This document shows positions 10,683 to 26,737 of a stretch of DNA of 64,000 nt, one piece after another. Source of the stretch: Cystobasidiopsis lactophilus (Eukaryota; Basidiomycota; Agaricostilbomycetes; Agaricostilbales; Chionosphaeraceae). The stretch is from assembly GCA_001599975.1 (NCBI GenBank), contig BCIO01000002.1, positions 3,173,883 to 3,237,882 of the forward strand, given 5' to 3'. The notes beneath the pieces are model-generated. The model saw only the letters and a list, made by a program, of their open reading frames with translations, had not been told where the DNA came from and did not search any database. The position numbers were made by a program, and so were the translations under genes. The number at the start of each line of letters is the position of its first letter. The stretch's first letter is position 1.

Positions 10683-12213
10683 ATGGCAGAAAGGGAGCGC
10701 CAGCTTCAGGAGGTCCGCTTTGCTTTGTCGAACATGGAGCTTGGTGGGCAGAATGCAAGAGGCTATCACACGCCAGAGCTGGAAATTGGCAGTGAGTTCT
10801 TCTGTGGCATTACCGACCGGCGAATGGGCACCTCACGAACAGTGTAAAGCTACGATTGCTCTGCAGAAGTAAGAAACCACACGCCTAGTCCGCGCAGACA
10901 TGCTGACTTGGTCGAGCAGAGCGCCAAGGTTTCGGTTGGCAGCAGACGAGGTCGCGCCAGTGCCGGACTGGATCTTGACTTTCGAAAGGCATCGTCCTAA
11001 ACTCTTGAGGGCGCTGATAGCCGAGGCTATGGGTACTTTCATCTGCAAGTCTCAGCATTCTTTGGCTCTGTGCAGACGGAATTCTGACCAGACTTGCCCA
11101 GATGTCTTCTGTGGCCTGGGAGCCAATGTGGCCTATGCACTTTCCAACACAAGCGAGGCCCCTCAAAACATAGGCAGCTTGATGAGCGTGGCGCTGGCAT
11201 TCGGCTTCGGCATCGCGTTCGCGATTCTCTCCTGCTCTGCGCCATCGGGCGGCCACTTCAACCCTGCATTCAGTGCGCTTTCTATCATCCCTGTGCGCGT
11301 GAAAGGGTCTTGAGAGATCACAAACAGCTTTGATCCATGCCACCTTGAAAAAGTTCTCCTGGAAGAAAGTGCCGCTCTACATTTTGGCGCAGATTCTGGG
11401 AGCCTTACTGGGCTGTCTCTTCGTGTACGCCGCATGGCGACAAAAGATCGAGCGCTTTGCGGACTTCGCCGCCGCCGCCGGGCATGCGCCTGCATCTTCG
11501 AACGGCGTTGCTGGTATTTTTTGTACCTTCAAAGCCCCTGGGACGACCAACACGACCTATGTGGCCATTGAAGCTTTCACCAGTGCTTTCTGTGGCTTCA
11601 TGGTGTGGGCTGCCGTAGGCCTTCTTCTTTCTGGGATCTGCCCATCGTCGGTGGCTGAGGTCGAGACCAGGTCGACGCCGGCAATCCCTTCACTTCTGCC
11701 CAGGCAGCGCCGTACACGATCGGCTTTGTGTATTTCACTGGTGAGTGCAGTGGCCAGCCGGGTGGTGCACCTCGCTGAGCAAAAGCCAAGTTCTGATCGC
11801 CTACGCTGGCGAAAGCGTGACGCTGAACGTCGCTCGCGACATGGGCGCCAGGATCATGGCCAGCTTCTTCTGGTGAGCTCTTCTTTTGATGAGTCCCAGA
11901 GCCATCACATAACTGTGCGCTCTCCAGGGGTCGTTCGGTGTTCACGGCTGATGCCGGGTTCGTGGCAATTGCCAACCTGGTCAACATCCCCGGCTACTTC
12001 GTCGGCGTGCTGTTTTACCAGCTCATCATGAGCGACGCGACGAAAATGGTTGCGCTTCAAGCCAAGGAAGCTGCGCGCAAAGAGTTCAACTTGCCCATGA
12101 CGCCGACTCGGCGAGACTACAGCTTACCCCAGACTCCGACGTATCCAAGACCTCCTTTCACAGCCCGAGTGAGCTTATTGGCCTGGCGTAGCTGGTTTGA
12201 GGCTGAGATTTGA
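10683..12213 (+). CDS. aquaglyceroporin (MIP family), downstream tandem copy
   Basis: Paralogue of the gene immediately upstream: both share a PELEIG/SELEIG N-terminus, ERHRPKxLR before helix 1, the same motif order and the same strand. The first pore box is SGGHFNPAF-T, the second is NVARDMGARIM (NPA to NVA). The C-terminal part reads NLVNIPGYFVGVLFYQL, then a hydrophilic tail. Exon joining restores family sequence at several points. A GC-AG intron at 11045-11101 gives GTFI-YVFCGLGANV. Intron 11273-11327 (GTGCGC ... ACAG) gives NPAF-TLIHATLKKF. A further intron near 11868-11928 joins SFFW to GRSVF. The stop used is at 12211-12213; a terminal intron could shift the last 15 residues. Expected role is glycerol/osmolyte flux; substrate cannot be told from sequence. 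Confidence 0.85.
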
Positions 12214-12505
12214 ATGTCGAACAACAGTCCTCCGCATCTGGGCTTGATCTTCTGTTGGACAAGCATCACCATGCCCCCACGACGATTCATTAGACATTAT
12301 TCGGTAGACGCCTAATTCCATTGACAGCATCATCAGTATTAATCTTGGCACGTCGGTCTGCTGTGGGCATGGACATTTGGGTCGTGCAGCGCAGAAAGCA
12401 TGGACACTTGGGTTCTCCGGTAGCAATCCTTTGTAGCAATGACAGCATCTTCCGTATTAATCAAGCGAATCAAGCCATAGTAACGGCACGAGAGCAGCAC
12501 CAGAA

Positions 12506-13681
12506 ATGAGCAGCGTGACATCCAGTGAACGCGGTCGTCTTGGACGAACCTTGGAGACGGACGGCGGCAATCGAATGAGTTTTGCTTGGGCTTCCTCGCG
12601 ATGTGCATCATCATGGTCACCTCTCTTCTCCAGGCGGACGGCGAGGGTGTCGCTGCTCGGAAGCACACTCCTCGGAGTGGGACTGATGGTGGCCTCCCCA
12701 CCTATGGCTCTTGCTGAATCAGCACCTTCGCTCCTACATCATTCTGGCTCCACTGTATCCGAGCCTAACACGTGTGAGGTTGCCGTTTCGAAGCTTGAAG
12801 CGCTAGTGCCCACGCCGCTTGGGGATTGCAGCCATCGAATTTCCAACTCGCATTCAGCCGATCAATTCTGCGGCACCTTTGACTCTGGTTGGCCTGGGTT
12901 TGCGAACAGTATCCATCTTCTCGATCAGAGTATACGTGGCTGGGTGTGCGTTGCTCGGTTCTGGCCTCCGCCGCGAGTTGGAATTCTGCTTAAAGCGCAT
13001 TGGCATAGTCTACGCCTCTGAAGAAGCCCTGGCGGCCATCAAGAAGACGTGGACAGTAAGCTTGGGTGGCTGAATTTGTTGTCCTTTTCTCATTGGGAAG
13101 CTGCAGCGTTACTCAAAAGAGACCTTGCTCTCACCCTCCACCCAGGATGAGCCGCGCGGCCAGGAGCTCATAGATCAGCTCCTCTCCCAGCCGTTGGACT
13201 TTGGCATTCGGATCCGTATGTTCCTTTCAAAGCCAATGCCGGACTGGCTGGAGCGAACGAGGACAGATCCGACCCGGGGGACCGATTTCTCGCACTGGCG
13301 AGACGCCTTCACGCGGTCGATCAGCAACCAGATGAAGGACGCCCTCAAAAAGGAAGCCATCACGGACAGCCAGGCGGAGGAGATCGGCCAAGCGCTGCAA
13401 GAGCTCAAGAGCTGCTTCCCCAACGCCAAGGCGCCAAAGGGCGAGAGCCTGTTGCTGCTGCGCAAGGCCAACGGCGAGCTGGCGTTCGAGTACCAGGGCA
13501 AGACGCTGGGCATCTTGCAGGACCGGTGGACCAGCCGGCACTTGATCCTCCACTACTTCCTAGACCAAAACCCGCCCTCGCCAGCTGTTCGTTCCATCCC
13601 ATTTGCCACCGCCTGACTCTGGGACTGACATTCCCGCAGCTCAAGGAATCGGTGGCGGAAGGGTTATTGAAGTTATTTTGA
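12506..13681 (+). CDS. mitochondrial chalcone-isomerase-like protein (Aim18/Aim46 type)
   Basis: The protein has a basic, Ser/Arg-rich N-terminus and a hydrophobic segment (SLLGSTLLGVGLMVASP), fitting mitochondrial import and a membrane anchor. A chalcone-isomerase-like fold of the fungal Aim18/Aim46 family follows. Diagnostic stretches are TLVGLGLRTVSIFSIRVYVA, TDFSHWRDAFTRS, GESLLLLRKANGELAFEYQG and LGILQDRWTSRHLILHYFLD. Introns: near 12776-12840 (AC|C ATC joins T-IEFP), near 12941-13000 (VYVA-VYASEE), near 13054-13107 (TWT-RYSKE), and 13587-13639, after which LKESVAEGLLKLF ends at the TGA 13679-13681. The last intron has the weaker donor GTTCGT. Yeast relatives are heme-binding mitochondrial inner-membrane proteins without known isomerase activity. 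It is tail-to-tail with RVS161, 91 bases apart. Confidence 0.82.
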
Positions 13682-13772
13682 GAATGTGGGCCTCTAGAGA
13701 GAGAGGGCTTGGAGTTGTTAGAAATACAAAGGCTTGAAAGGGCGCAGCGATGGGCGAGGGCCAGCACTCTAT

Positions 13773-15194
13773 TCATCCGCAGATGGACAGCCCTCGCATC
13801 TCTTCTAATGCCTGCTCCACCTTGGTGTCCAGCGTGCCTTGAGCGTACTCGTCCCTCACATGCTCCGGCAAGTCTGTGAAGAAGAGACCGATCTGAGCAT
13901 CATCATGAATGCAGGGAGGGTGGCCGCCGCTCACATCGTTGGACACCGCCGATCCTCTCGTAGCTCTCTTCGCTGAACTTGGTTTGCATGCGGACCAGCG
14001 CTTCGAAGGACTGCAGGCCGACAGAGACCTCGAATGAGAAAGGGGACTCATGAAGAGGGGCATTCTCGGGCCTACCGGGTCCAAGTAAGGGATTCGGAGG
14101 TCGAGCAGCTGGGGCAGCTCGGTGGAGACGGACGAGTTGATGGCCTCGTAGATGGCCTGCGCCTCCTCGTACTCCTTCTCGGCGCGGGGCAGCTTGATGC
14201 CGTCGGCGTCCGGCTTCTCCTGCAGCTTGCGGTACTTGGACCGCGCGGCGTCGTAGTCTAAGAGCTTCTTGTTGCGTTTTGAGATGGTGTTGCTGTAGGA
14301 AAAGCACTCTGAACGTGGCACAATGTGCTGGTGCGGGAAGGCCACCTACTTGATTTCGGGAAAGTGAGAAGAGAGGCGCCCGATCTGTGCGTCACAAAGC
14401 TCTGGCCATCTCAGCAAGCGTTCCGAGATAGAATAGGCATTCCAACGCACCGGGTCCAGGACCGTCGCTCGGTAAGGTGCATCTAGCTGGGTGGAGATCT
14501 TGGAATCCAGTTCCTCGACGGCGCGCTTATAAGCATGAGCGACCATTGCTGTGAGTGCAAGTGCAGGTTTCGAGCCACAGTGAGCAAGCGGGCATTGGAT
14601 GAGGATTGCCGAAGGGGAGGCGCTGCGCTCACCATCTTCCGAGTTGTCCGCATAAAAGTTGTCGACCGTCTCGCCCAGTCTGGCTTGTGCTCCAGACATA
14701 GCTGTGGAACATGCCAACCCTCAAAGATCTAGCCAGGTATGAAAGAGAGAGGGCAACCCACCTCGGATAGCGTCCAAGTAAGCCTTGGCCTCCTTCTGCA
14801 GCTGAGTGGCATTCTTCTCCAGCCTGTGACAGCCAAACTCGATCAACCCATCTCTCTGACAGCGCTGGGTGGGGTAGGAGGAGGCCGCTCACACTTTGTA
14901 GCGGTTCACCTCTTCCTGGAAGTCTCGGTCGTCCGTCTTGTCAATCTGGCCCGTCTTTTGCATCACGGTCGTCTGTGGCCTTCCCGATGAGACGAGAGAC
15001 AAGCTGTCAAAGTGTAGAGAGAGACGCACGCCGGCCCGAGCGAGCTGCTTCTTGAACCTGTCCGAACGCCCCGTCACATCTCTGGCCGCAGTGCCTCGTT
15101 CGAAGCGCCGCCAAGGACTCACCCTCCCCTGCGAAATCGAAAGACCGTAAGACACTGGTGCGTCTCTAGTAGCATCTCGAACTCACCATGACAT
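13773..15194 (-). CDS. RVS161: BAR-domain protein Rvs161 (amphiphysin/Hob3 orthologue)
   Basis: Membrane-curving BAR protein that acts with Rvs167 in endocytosis and cell polarity. The reconstructed start is MSWGGFKKQLARAG followed by TTVMQKTGQIDKTDDRDFQE. Next come VLEKNATQLQKEAKAYLDAI, AVEELDSKISTQLDAPYRAT, TISKRNKKLLDYDAARSKYR, DLRIPYLDP-SFEV, MQTKFSEESYERIGGVQR and the tail VEQALEEMRGLS, all characteristic of the Rvs161 family across the full BAR domain. Exon 1 is only 8 bases (15187-15194); it is followed by a 6-base exon (15123-15128) and then the exon at 15030-15057. Together they spell ATG TCA TGG GGA GGG TTC. At least eight introns are needed; the last joins GVQR to YLPEHVRDEY. Length of about 260 residues fits the family. 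Confidence 0.92.
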
Positions 15195-15408
15195 GGCGGC
15201 TGGACTTGGACGGAGACCGTGCAGGTACAAGGTTTCTGGGCGAGCCGCTGCCTCGCTGGCGAGCGAATTTCGCTCTTGTGGTGAAGTCGACGGTCTGCGA
15301 AGTGCGAATGTTCTAGCAATGGCAAGCGTAGTTTTGTATGTGTACAAGTGTATGAAAATGCGTTTTGCCGCACTTCTAGAAGTGCTTGATTAAAGAGGGA
15401 AAGAGAGA
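15195..15408. other. short intergenic between RVS161 and the ABCC gene
   Basis: About 210 bases carrying the RVS161 promoter and the 3' end of the upstream ABC transporter gene on the same strand. No coding potential or motif was recognised. Confidence 0.3.
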
Positions 15409-20673
<5,265 letters not shown>

Positions 20674-20899
20674 TCAAGGCTGCGTCGGTTGAAAGGGGTG
20701 ATGGAGGATGACCAAGAACGAAGTTTGCAAACAGGACGGCGGCGATATGGCGCTCGGTCTCATGTGGGAAATGGCGACCACGCAAGTGAGTCGAGATGCA
20801 AATGCAGATTACTAGTCTTATGGGCGTGGCACTTGCGGCACATAAGTCGCCACCTCGGCTGGCATTAGGACGGAGAAAGCTGTTTGCCACATCCTCTCG

Positions 20900-22388
20900 T
20901 CAGTATCGCTGAGACTTCCCAGACGGAACGATAAAGTAGAACATACGTAACAGGAACCTATAGGGCTTCCACAGCTCCACGGGCGGCAAATTATCGCCCA
21001 AGCCTCGGTCCATCCTGATTTTAGACAAAAGGTCAGTTGCTCGTTCCTTGACCCACGTTGCGAAACGCACCAGTTCTGGGCCATTTGGCTACCAAAGAAG
21101 AGCACGAAGGCAAAGGCCCACAGCCCGCCCCAGCGGCCTTCCACCTTTTTGCCTGTGATGGCCTTGAACATTCGCTCCACTATTGCTCCCAGGCCTGCTC
21201 CACAAGCTCAGAGTCTGTCAGCTAGATTAAAATGACAATGACTCGCCCTGGTAGATGAAAAATCGGGTGGTGGTGAAGGAGTAGTCGAACCCCTTGTGAG
21301 GAGGGACCGCGCTGAACAGCCCTGCTCCCGGGATAAGCGTTCCTGGAATCATCTGAAGGGATAATCAAACGCACCTATCTCATGCATTAGTCCTGACACG
21401 GTGAAAACTCCGAGACCTCCCAAGACGGCGCCCAGCAGCTCCGACCCCACGGCGTCGCCGATCAGTTGCGCCGGCTTGAGCCCCAGGGCGCAGAAGGGCC
21501 TCTGCATTTGATCTCTTGAGCTAAGTACTGCGTGATATCACGGAGGACTGCACGCACCAAGAAGAGCGAGTGCCACTTAAAAGCCCAGAAATCGTTGAGC
21601 GAAGTCATGCGAAAAGGGTTTCGAAAGAGAGGCGGGTAAGCGGCCGGGTCGAAAGCGGTCGAAACGAGGCCAATCTTGTGCAGGGCAGTCTGGATCAGGC
21701 AGACCACCAGCGAGAACAGCGTGTAGCCCAGGTCGAGAGCCGCCCAGATGACTGTCCCGAAAATGAGGCCTTGGAACAAGGTGGCCACCTGGTCCAGCCC
21801 TTTGAATGCCCCAAAAATATCGCGAAACCAGTTCTGGATAGACCCTCTGTGTGCCGCTTCTACGATGGGCACGCCACACCCGGTCACCAAAAAGTGCAGC
21901 CATAGACTCTTCTTTCCTGCTGTCTGGATGAAAGGCGCTTTTAAAGGGGAGGCGATCTTTTCTGGTGCTCCCCAAGCCCAGTCAATCCCACGCATGGCAA
22001 TAAACTGCCTGCCGGCCCACTCAAGCCGACTCCGGGGCGCGCAATTTGGCTTTCCGACGAATTTGTAGTCCGAATGGTGACAAAAGCCCCATTCGACAGT
22101 CTTCATGAACGCATAGAAGCCTAGGATGCCCTGTGGAAAGCTTTAGGGCGAGCGTATGGGGGTGCCAAAATCTGAGCGCTAACGCACCACCGCGGCGAAG
22201 TTGAAAGGCAGGTAGCTACCCAGCGGGTGCATCTTGAATTGCGGTTCGAAGACATAGCGATAAATGAGCGGAAGGGTGATGCCCAAGAGACCCAGTCTGG
22301 CGAGGGCCGCGGAGTTGGAGTCGAATTGCAGAAGAAAGCATTGTACAAAGAGCGGCGGGAAGAAGAGCAGGCCAGAGGGGTCAGGCAT
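20900..22388 (-). CDS. wax-synthase-type MBOAT acyltransferase
   Basis: Polytopic membrane O-acyltransferase of the wax synthase subgroup. It starts MPDPSGLLFFPPLFVQC; the first intron (GTGCGT ... CACAG, near 22136-22190) joins AAVV to GILGFYAFMKTVEW. Hydrophobic segments include DQVATLFQGLIFGTVIWAAL and TLFSLVVCLIQTAL. Family motifs are SLNDFWAFKWHSLFL, then, after an intron, RPFCALGLKPAQLIGDAVGS, and the catalytic-His region GVFTVSGLMHEIG. Downstream exons supply WGGLWAFAFVLFFGSQM and LPPVELWKPYRFLLRMF; I place the stop at 20900-20902, but the last exon is less certain. The conserved His of SGLMHE is present. Acceptor and acyl donor cannot be told; relatives make wax esters, acylate glycolipids or act on other alcohols. 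Confidence 0.8.
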
Positions 22389-22686
22389 TCACTGCAAGCT
22401 CATAAAGAATCAAGCGAGCTTGATAGGTGAGAGGGTACAGATGATGGGCGTCCGGGACGAGAGGAAGACGCGCGAACACGTCAGGTGGCAGAATAACCAG
22501 TTCGTTGATGGTGCCTCTCTGACTTCTTGTCAGGAACGGTATGTTGCACGTTTAGGATGCAAGGTAGGGCTGGAAAGCCACAGAATTGTAGAGGCAGGGA
22601 TTATTGTCCGTCTCGTCTAAAAAGTGTGCATCACACGGCTCATTTGCCACCTCCTCCTAATTAGTCCCGATTAGAGACAGCCTGGA
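22389..22686. other. intergenic between UPRT and MBOAT genes
   Basis: About 300 bases between two minus-strand genes: the end of the UPRT gene and the promoter of the MBOAT gene. Open frames here lack splice or family support. Nothing recognised. Confidence 0.3.
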
Positions 22687-23758
<1,072 letters not shown>

Positions 23759-24826
23759 ATTGCGTCGTCGTCCTAGACAACCTGGCAAGCCTGAGCTGCT
23801 CGGGCCGAAACCTGGGCTGCCGGAGGACATCCGACTTAACATCGCTAGGCCATAACTGAAAGTGTTTGCCACTAAAACGTGGAAACTTTCTGGCTGTTTC
23901 GACTCGATTAACTACTTGCTGGGGCCGCTCTCTTCTGACATATCGGAGGGGCGGTCTCTGTTACCCTTAACTCATCGCGGACAGACAGCACGGCGCTTAG
24001 TGCATAGATAAGCGAACTTCTTGCATCATTTGGCTTCGACGATCGAGCCGAGTCGACACGCAAGGGGTTCGCCGAACGTGAAACGGGGAGTCTGGGACTC
24101 TTGGGGACACCCATTTACCATGTGGTCCGACACGATCAGCGGCGATACAGGGTGCGTCGGTCCGAAGCTCGTTTTCACGCGCTCAACTCCACAGTACTTG
24201 ACTCACGATCGAACCAATGAAAGTATAGGTTCGAGGGACTCTGTCTCCTTCGAATTCTGGCGCGTCCATCGGCTTCAGCCTCGCCCTGGAGTCTCGGGGA
24301 TCTGCTAGGTAAGCCGTCGACTCGGCCACCCGTGTTGCAGCAGTTGACATCGCCTCTTTCTTATACTTAGCACGGAGAGACCGGCACGACCGCTTGCGCA
24401 TGCTTTGGCTGACTGGTAGAGGCATCCTGTACAATCCTTCGGGCTGTTCCAATTCAGTAGAGACACGTCATGGATGGCAATAATGACCAGTTTATCAAGC
24501 CAGAAGGCGCCTGTACTGTACGCGAAATCCCAAGGCCGTGGCCAATACATAGGAGGGTCAATGGACGCGACGAACAATCCGCCCCTAGTGAAAGCTGACT
24601 GGGGAGCAGCATGCAGCCCCCATGTGGTCGCATCGCCGAGAGCCCGGGAACTTTCGCAGGGGAACTTCAACGCTGAGCGTCACCTCGTCGTCTGAAGCCT
24701 TCTCTTCTTTTGCGACCAGAACGGGCGAGCGGCCCCTTGACCTGTTTGAGTAAGCTCCTAGCGAGCTGTTTTTGGGGTTATTTCAAACTGGAAGTTGTCC
24801 TCCTCCCACCAGAACCCCCAGCTAAG
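23759..24826. other. intergenic, about 1.07 kb, no gene recognised
   Basis: Long spacer between divergent UPRT (minus) and the zinc-cluster factor (plus). Several open frames of 70-120 codons occur on both strands (for example 24305-24670 minus, 24021-24308 plus). None shows consistent splicing, biased composition or a recognisable domain, and they overlap one another. It probably holds the two promoters. Confidence 0.35.
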
Positions 24827-25947
24827 ATGCCCAAGATTCGCTCCCACGGCCGCAACAGCTCTCCAGACTCGTCGGTCGACGAGTTCACCTCCAGCAGCAT
24901 TGCGCGGAGTAAGAAGGTGCGGCTTTCGTGACATTTCTACCAGATCCAAGCCAGGTGGCTCACCCATCCGTGCAGCTGCACTCCTGTGAAGGCTGCCGCA
25001 GACGAAAGAGTGAGTTCCCTCTCGATTCTCAATGATGGAAGGCAGCTTCTCAATTCGAATTCTGCTTGCAGCGGTAAGAACGGCGGACCATTTTCTGGTG
25101 GCGTTTGGCCTCATATGGCTCTGTCTCTGTATAGAAATGCGACCATACTCGCAACTGCTCTGGATGCGCAATGCGAGGCGAACCCTGTGGTACGTTCACT
25201 GCTAGAGGTCGCGGGGGGTCCTGACTGACACCCGACCGTTTTAAGTCTGGAAGTCGTCTCCCCCACTGTAAGCCCTCTCTCTCCCATCGGTCCTGAACAT
25301 GATCTCATGCGACATACAGTCTGCCCCAAAAGGAAGTCCCAGCGGAAGCGTTGTCGGACGCCAGCTACGAGTCGCTGAAAAACGTCGCCATGCACCTGGC
25401 CGCTCGACTGGGTCTCTCGGAAGCGGATGTCAATGGTGAGCCAGGAGCGTCCGTCATAGGCCAAGAGCTCACCATCTCGACAACAGACATGGTGCAGTTC
25501 GAAAAGATGAGCCTCAACCTGAGCATGGCGCCACCGTCGTCTCCATCGTCCGGGAACGCCTCGCCAGAAATCGCCAGTCAGGCCTATGCGCCGCGGCTCT
25601 TTGATATGACCGGAGTGAGTGGTATCTATGCCAATGCAGCGCTTAATACAAGGTCTAATAATATCGCGAAGACGTCCGCACTCACGGAGCCATACCTGAC
25701 GCCGTCCCAGCTGCTCCCTCCTCCAATGCAATTTGGCAGCCATGGCCTTGGCTTGTTGTCAAAGGAGACCAGCCAGAGCTACCTGCCGCACCCAAAACCT
25801 TGTCAGTGGCTTCTTTTCGCGAATCTGAAACTGCAGCTCACCTTGCGAGCAGACGACTTCGGGCCCCTGCAGCTTGCCAACCTGCCGCTCTTGCAGCCAC
25901 TCCCGAACTCCCTGTGGATGCCGAGCGCCACCCAGCCTGGCCAATGA
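24827..25947 (+). CDS. Zn2Cys6 fungal-type transcription factor
   Basis: DNA-binding regulator with an N-terminal binuclear zinc cluster. Exon 1 starts MPKIRSHGRNSSPDSSVDEF. Exon 2 gives LHSCEGCRRRK; a 2-base exon (25072-25073) completes a Thr codon, and the exon at 25135 gives KCDHTRNCSGCAMRGEPC. Joined, the spacing is C-x2-C-x6-C-x5-C-x2-C-x6-C, exactly the family pattern with the common RRRKTKCD core. Later exons read NVAMHLAARLGLSEADVN and a Ser/Pro-rich region with LTISTTDMVQFEKMSLNLSM. No fungal-specific TF middle homology region was recognised; the predicted protein is short (about 330 residues). The 3' end is uncertain: the frame used stops at 25947, but splicing after 25790 could extend it towards 26040. 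It lies tail-to-tail with PAM16. Confidence 0.75.
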
Positions 25948-26090
25948 ACGCCCTCCTTTTGCCTCCGCATCATTCTTCCTCAGCATTTGCAGCATGTAAT
26001 CTTAGTCGTCGGTTGTCGTTCCGTTCCTCTTGTACAGATTACTCGCAAGCCCTTAGTAGACTGGAATCCAAGAATTCGAAGGAAATTTCT

Positions 26091-26611
26091 TCACGTCGAC
26101 GGCGGCGGGGGCTCCTGAGGTGGCGAGTGCTTTTGCATGAAGCTCTCGAGCTCGGCGTCGATTCGTTGCTTGGCTCTGGCCACCTTGCTTTGCAGGTAGA
26201 ACGAGGTGTTCTCGTTGATCTTGAACAGATGCTCGTAGTTCTGTGTGGGGAGCCAGTGAGCCCGACATCAAGCAGAGCGTTCAAGGTCGGGCGAGCGCAC
26301 CTTTAGCAGTTCCGCCCTGGTGGCCTCGTCTGCTGTCTTTTCTATCGCCCGGATGTTCAAGATGTTGCAAGCCTCATCCATCGCCATCTTGTGCTGCTGC
26401 GTCAACGGCGACGACGTCGACCCGCTGCTCACGCCGGCTGGCTCCGCCGCTTGCGCATCTGCTCGCAACAAAAAATTTTGAGACCCGGCTTTGGCTTGCT
26501 CAAGCGTCAAGGCGTACTCCGTAGCGCTTGCCGGCCAGCCTGGTAGAATGCCTTGCCCACGATTTGGACGCCGACCACCGCTAGCTGAGCCACAATCCGA
26601 GGCAACGACAT
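26091..26611 (-). CDS. PAM16: Pam16/Tim16, presequence translocase motor subunit
   Basis: J-like regulator of the mitochondrial import motor. It binds Pam18/Tim14 on the matrix face of the TIM23 channel. It starts [20 protein letters not shown], the hydrophobic N-terminus typical of Tim16. The first intron (GTACGC ... GCAG) joins ALR to NAQAAEPAG, and the next exon reads [13 protein letters not shown]. The second intron (GTGCGC ... CACAG, near 26243-26303) joins LLK to [20 protein letters not shown]. The J-like domain lacks the HPD motif, as expected for Pam16, and is followed by [16 protein letters not shown] and a Pro-rich tail ending PPPPST. About 135 residues, normal for the family. It has the same orientation as the UIM gene upstream (126 bases). 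Confidence 0.92.
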
Positions 26612-26737
26612 GATGGACGCAGGTCAAGACGCAAACAAGGGATGGCATTCCCCCGGATTTCCAATTGGTCCTTACAACAACTATACTCCTCACCACGATT
26701 AGAGGCATACAACACTGCTCCTTTGGCGTATATCTAT

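Noticed and set aside
24183-24670. overlapping minus-strand frames upstream of the zinc-cluster gene
   Set aside because: No splice continuity, no domain and frames on the other strand of similar length; treated as spacer.
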